Assembly (NCBI GenBank): GCA_938083405.1 | Contig: CALKCV010000213.1 | Coordinates: forward strand, 1 to 12,666 | Direction: 5' to 3' | Source of the DNA: an uncultured Microcoleaceae cyanobacterium | GTDB lineage: Bacteria > Cyanobacteriota > Cyanobacteriia > Cyanobacteriales > Microcoleaceae | Length of the DNA: 12,666 nt | Part shown: piece after piece, positions 10,225 through 12,666 of the stretch | Layout of the letters: the number at the start of each line of letters is the position of its first letter | Position numbering within the stretch: position 1 is the stretch's first letter | The notes under the pieces: model-generated | Seen by the model: the letters and a program-made list of their open reading frames with translations, nothing else | Told to the model about the DNA's origin: nothing | The model's database searches: none | Made by a program: the position numbers and the translations under genes

Positions 10225-12666
10225 ATGAACTCAGAAACTGGAGTACAAACTAGAGCAGCCCAACTACCAAAAAATCTCAACTTTCTGCGTCCCCTGGGGA
10301 CTTATGAAACCGGGATTTTTAATGAAAGTGCCGCCGAAATCCCGGCCTACGACCACAACAGCGAAAGGCTTTTTGTAACCAAGGGTACAGAAGCCGAAGT
10401 GGACGTACTGGACATTAGCGATCCTGAAAACCCGAAATTGGATTTTTCCATAGACGTGTCCCCCTACGGAGGAGGTGCTAATAGCGTCGCAGTAAACCAA
10501 AACGGGATAGTAGCCGTAGCAGTAGAAGACGAAGTAAAACAAAGAGGGGGCTCCGTTGTCTTCTTTAATCGAAACGGGAAATTTCTCAGCGAAGTTCACG
10601 TCGGTTCCTTGCCAGACATGGTGACCTTCACCCCCGATGGGGATAAGGTATTGGTAGCTAACGAGGGAGAGCCCACGGAAAACTACCAAAGCGACCCTCG
10701 CGGTACGATTAGTATTATTGACATATCCGATGGGGCGAAAAATGTCACTCAAGAAGACGTTAGCACGGCGACTTTCGCCGATTTTAACCCCCGCAAGTAC
10801 GAACTAATCGGGAAAGGAGTCCGCATCTTCGGTCCTGGGGCTAACGTTGCGCGGGACTTAGAACCGGAATATATAGCAGTATCCCCCGATGGAGAGACGG
10901 CATTCGCTACCCTGCAAGAAAATAACGCCTTTGCCGTCATAGATATAGAATCCGCAGAAGTTACCGATATCCTGCCTCTGGGTTACAAGGACCACAGTCG
11001 GGGGCCGGCAACTCTGAGTCAGTTTAATTTCCGCCCCGGGCAACTGCCGGTATTGGGGACAACAGAAGCAGGTCAAGAAATCAAACTCGGGGGTTTATCC
11101 GGTCTCTGGTTTGAAGGAACAGACGAAGAAACCGGCAACCTCAAATTTGTCGCGGTACCCGATCGCGGCCCCAACGGCGCACCCACTGACGTTGACGACG
11201 ACGACGAGGAGGAACGGCCCTTCGTATTGCCAGACTATCAAGCAAGGGTAGTCCGCTTCGAGCTTAACGAAAACAACGGCAGGATAGTCAACATCAACGA
11301 GACTTTGCTAACTCAGCAAGACGGTACTACCCCCATCACCGGTCTGCCCAACATCGAAGGCATAGACGAAGTACCAGTAGATTTAAACGGCAATCCTTTA
11401 ACTTACGATCCCTTCGGTGCCGACCTGGAGGGAATAGTAATTAATGAGGGCGACGGAAGTTTCTGGATGGTAGATGAATATCGCCCCTCTATCTACAACT
11501 TCGATGCAAACGGCGTACTGATAAATCGCTTCGTGCCAGCGGGAACTGCAGAATTGGCAGGACAAGCAGAAGGCACTTTTGGCACGGAAACCCTGCCGGC
11601 CGAATATGCCAACAGGCGACCCAATCGCGGTTTTGAAGCTGTGGCCCTGGATACGGATAGCGACATTCTCTACAGTTTCATCCAAACGCCCCTGGCAAAT
11701 CCCGATGGCGACACGTCGGACAATTCCAACGTCATTCGCATCCTCGGCATCGACCCAGAAGATGGGGAACCGGTAGCGGAATACGTTTACCTCCTGGAAG
11801 GTTCGACCTTCGGCGATGGGAAAGTGGATAAAATTGGCGATGCCGTCTATGCCGGGGAGGGGAAATTCTTAGTTACGGAACGGGACTCATCCACCAGCGA
11901 AACAGCTAAGAAATTTATCTTTGAAATCGACCTCAAGGGTGCAACTAACCTGCTGGATGCTGACGCGCCCAATATTCCGCAAAACTCTACCCTGGAACAA
12001 TTAAGTGCAAACGACCTCAAACAACGGGACATTCAACCGGTCGATAAAATCAAAGTCACCAATTTACCTTCCATCGGTTATTCGGGGCTCGATAAACCCG
12101 AAGGTCTGACCCTGTTACCGGACGGACGCATAGCAGTCCTTAACGATAACGATTTTGGTTTGCTCGACGAGGAGATACCAGTGGATGGTACGGTGGCTCT
12201 AAATCCCGATCCGACGCCCATAGTTTTGGGTCTTATCGACTTTGCCGAGGGTAACACCCTTGATGCCAGCGACGAAGACGATGACATCAACCTCCAAAAC
12301 AGGCCGGTTTTTGGGATGTATCAACCGGATGCCATAGAGTCTTTTGAGAGCGACGGTAAAACCTATTATATTACTGCCAACGAAGGGGACGCTCGGGATT
12401 ACCAAGGTTTTAGCGAAGAAGCTCGGGTGGGGGATGTAGAAGTAGAACTGGATTCCGATGTTTTCGGCAACACGGCAGAACTCAAGACGGAAGAAAATCT
12501 CGGTCGTCTAACCATTACTAAGGAACAAGGAGACTTAGACGGCGACGGCGATTTCGATCGCTTATATGCCTTCGGCGGCCGTTCTTTCTCTATCTGGGAC
12601 GAGTTTGGTAATTTAGTTTACGACAGCAGCGACGATTTCGAGAAACTGACGGCCGACCTGTTCCCA
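10225..12666 (+). CDS. Choice-of-anchor-I protein with inserted esterase-like phytase domain (3' end outside the window)
   Basis: The frame stays open from the ATG at 10225 to the window end (814 codons). Residues about 20-270 resemble the first half of choice-of-anchor-I proteins (beta-propeller-like; LGTYETGIFNESAAEIPAYD, LPDMVTFTPDGDKVLVANEGEP, LEPEYIAVSPDGETAF). About 275-690 is an inserted esterase-like phytase domain (GGLSGLWFE near 289, VPDRGPNG, DLEGIVI, EYRPSIY, NRGFEAVAL). At 693 the first domain resumes (PVFGMYQPDAIESF, ITANEGDARDY, GDLDGDGDFDRLYAFGGRSFSIWD). Family members are extracellular, acidic and Ca-binding, and some are called alkaline phosphatases. No signal peptide is present, so type I secretion through C-terminal repeats beyond the window is possible. 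There is no Shine-Dalgarno, but an in-frame TAA at 10201 leaves 10225 as the first ATG. A phosphate-scavenging role is inference. Confidence 0.85.
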   Translation, partial: MNSETGVQTRAAQLPKNLNFLRPLGTYETGIFNESAAEIPAYDHNSERLFVTKGTEAEVDVLDISDPENPKLDFSIDVSPYGGGANSVAVNQNGIVAVAVEDEVKQRGGSVVFFNRNGKFLSEVHVGSLPDMVTFTPDGDKVLVANEGEPTENYQSDPRGTISIIDISDGAKNVTQEDVSTATFADFNPRKYELIGKGVRIFGPGANVARDLEPEYIAVSPDGETAFATLQENNAFAVIDIESAEVTDILPLGYKDHSRGPATLSQFNFRPGQLPVLGTTEAGQEIKLGGLSGLWFEGTDEETGNLKFVAVPDRGPNGAPTDVDDDDEEERPFVLPDYQARVVRFELNENNGRIVNINETLLTQQDGTTPITGLPNIEGIDEVPVDLNGNPLTYDPFGADLEGIVINEGDGSFWMVDEYRPSIYNFDANGVLINRFVPAGTAELAGQAEGTFGTETLPAEYANRRPNRGFEAVALDTDSDILYSFIQTPLANPDGDTSDNSNVIRILGIDPEDGEPVAEYVYLLEGSTFGDGKVDKIGDAVYAGEGKFLVTERDSSTSETAKKFIFEIDLKGATNLLDADAPNIPQNSTLEQLSANDLKQRDIQPVDKIKVTNLPSIGYSGLDKPEGLTLLPDGRIAVLNDNDFGLLDEEIPVDGTVALNPDPTPIVLGLIDFAEGNTLDASDEDDDINLQNRPVFGMYQPDAIESFESDGKTYYITANEGDARDYQGFSEEARVGDVEVELDSDVFGNTAELKTEENLGRLTITKEQGDLDGDGDFDRLYAFGGRSFSIWDEFGNLVYDSSDDFEKLTADLFP

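Noticed and set aside
10264..12405. Several minus-strand frames opposite the phytase-like gene
   Set aside because: The plus frame is continuously open for 814 codons with clear family sequence; the others are shadows of it.

Overview
The window looks like chromosomal DNA of a cyanobacterium, probably a filamentous Oscillatoria/Microcoleus-like one (that rank is inference). The 8-bp palindrome GCGATCGC (HIP1) recurs about 17 times in the first 10.2 kb. The gene set is also typical: a B12-riboswitch-controlled HupE transporter, a single-RRM Rbp protein, a cyanobacterial-type AccA, a GTP cyclohydrolase I with a long N-terminal tail, and a membrane Ser/Thr kinase with an extracytoplasmic sensor domain.

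Layout. 1-313: intergenic, with a hairpin repeat at the left edge, a 152-bp inverted-repeat element and an AT-rich heptamer array. 314-1753 (minus strand): a cobalamin riboswitch, then hupE (predicted Co/Ni uptake), then a small DUF1636 Fe-S/metal-binding protein, with a 20-bp perfect inverted repeat between the two genes. 2052-2330 (plus): an RRM protein with a potentially structured leader and a strong downstream hairpin. 2331-2946: non-coding, with another element and a possible gene remnant. 2947-6635 (plus): accA, folE and a phosphohexomutase, all separated by spacers, so probably independently transcribed housekeeping genes. 6636-7035: three copies of the inverted-repeat element side by side. 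7036-9672 (minus): an 878-residue receptor-like kinase (kinase, membrane segment, TPR-like stretch, periplasmic-binding fold). 9673-10224: a divergent spacer. 10225 to the window end (plus): a secreted-type protein with a phytase-like esterase domain nested in a choice-of-anchor-I domain, cut by the window edge.

The most notable signals are two. First, a family of about 110-152 bp non-autonomous, MITE-like elements shows five or six copies here. They have terminal inverted repeats (GGGWGCATC...), an internal heptamer array (TTGTYAG) and, for two copies, perfect or near-perfect 8-bp flanking direct repeats. Second, the receptor kinase carries an amino-acid-receptor-like sensor domain, has EFG in place of DFG, and has a roughly 55-residue charged insertion just before that motif.

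The hupE reading frame has an upstream ATG that lies inside the riboswitch B12 box. The start 48 nt downstream, with a good Shine-Dalgarno sequence, is preferred.
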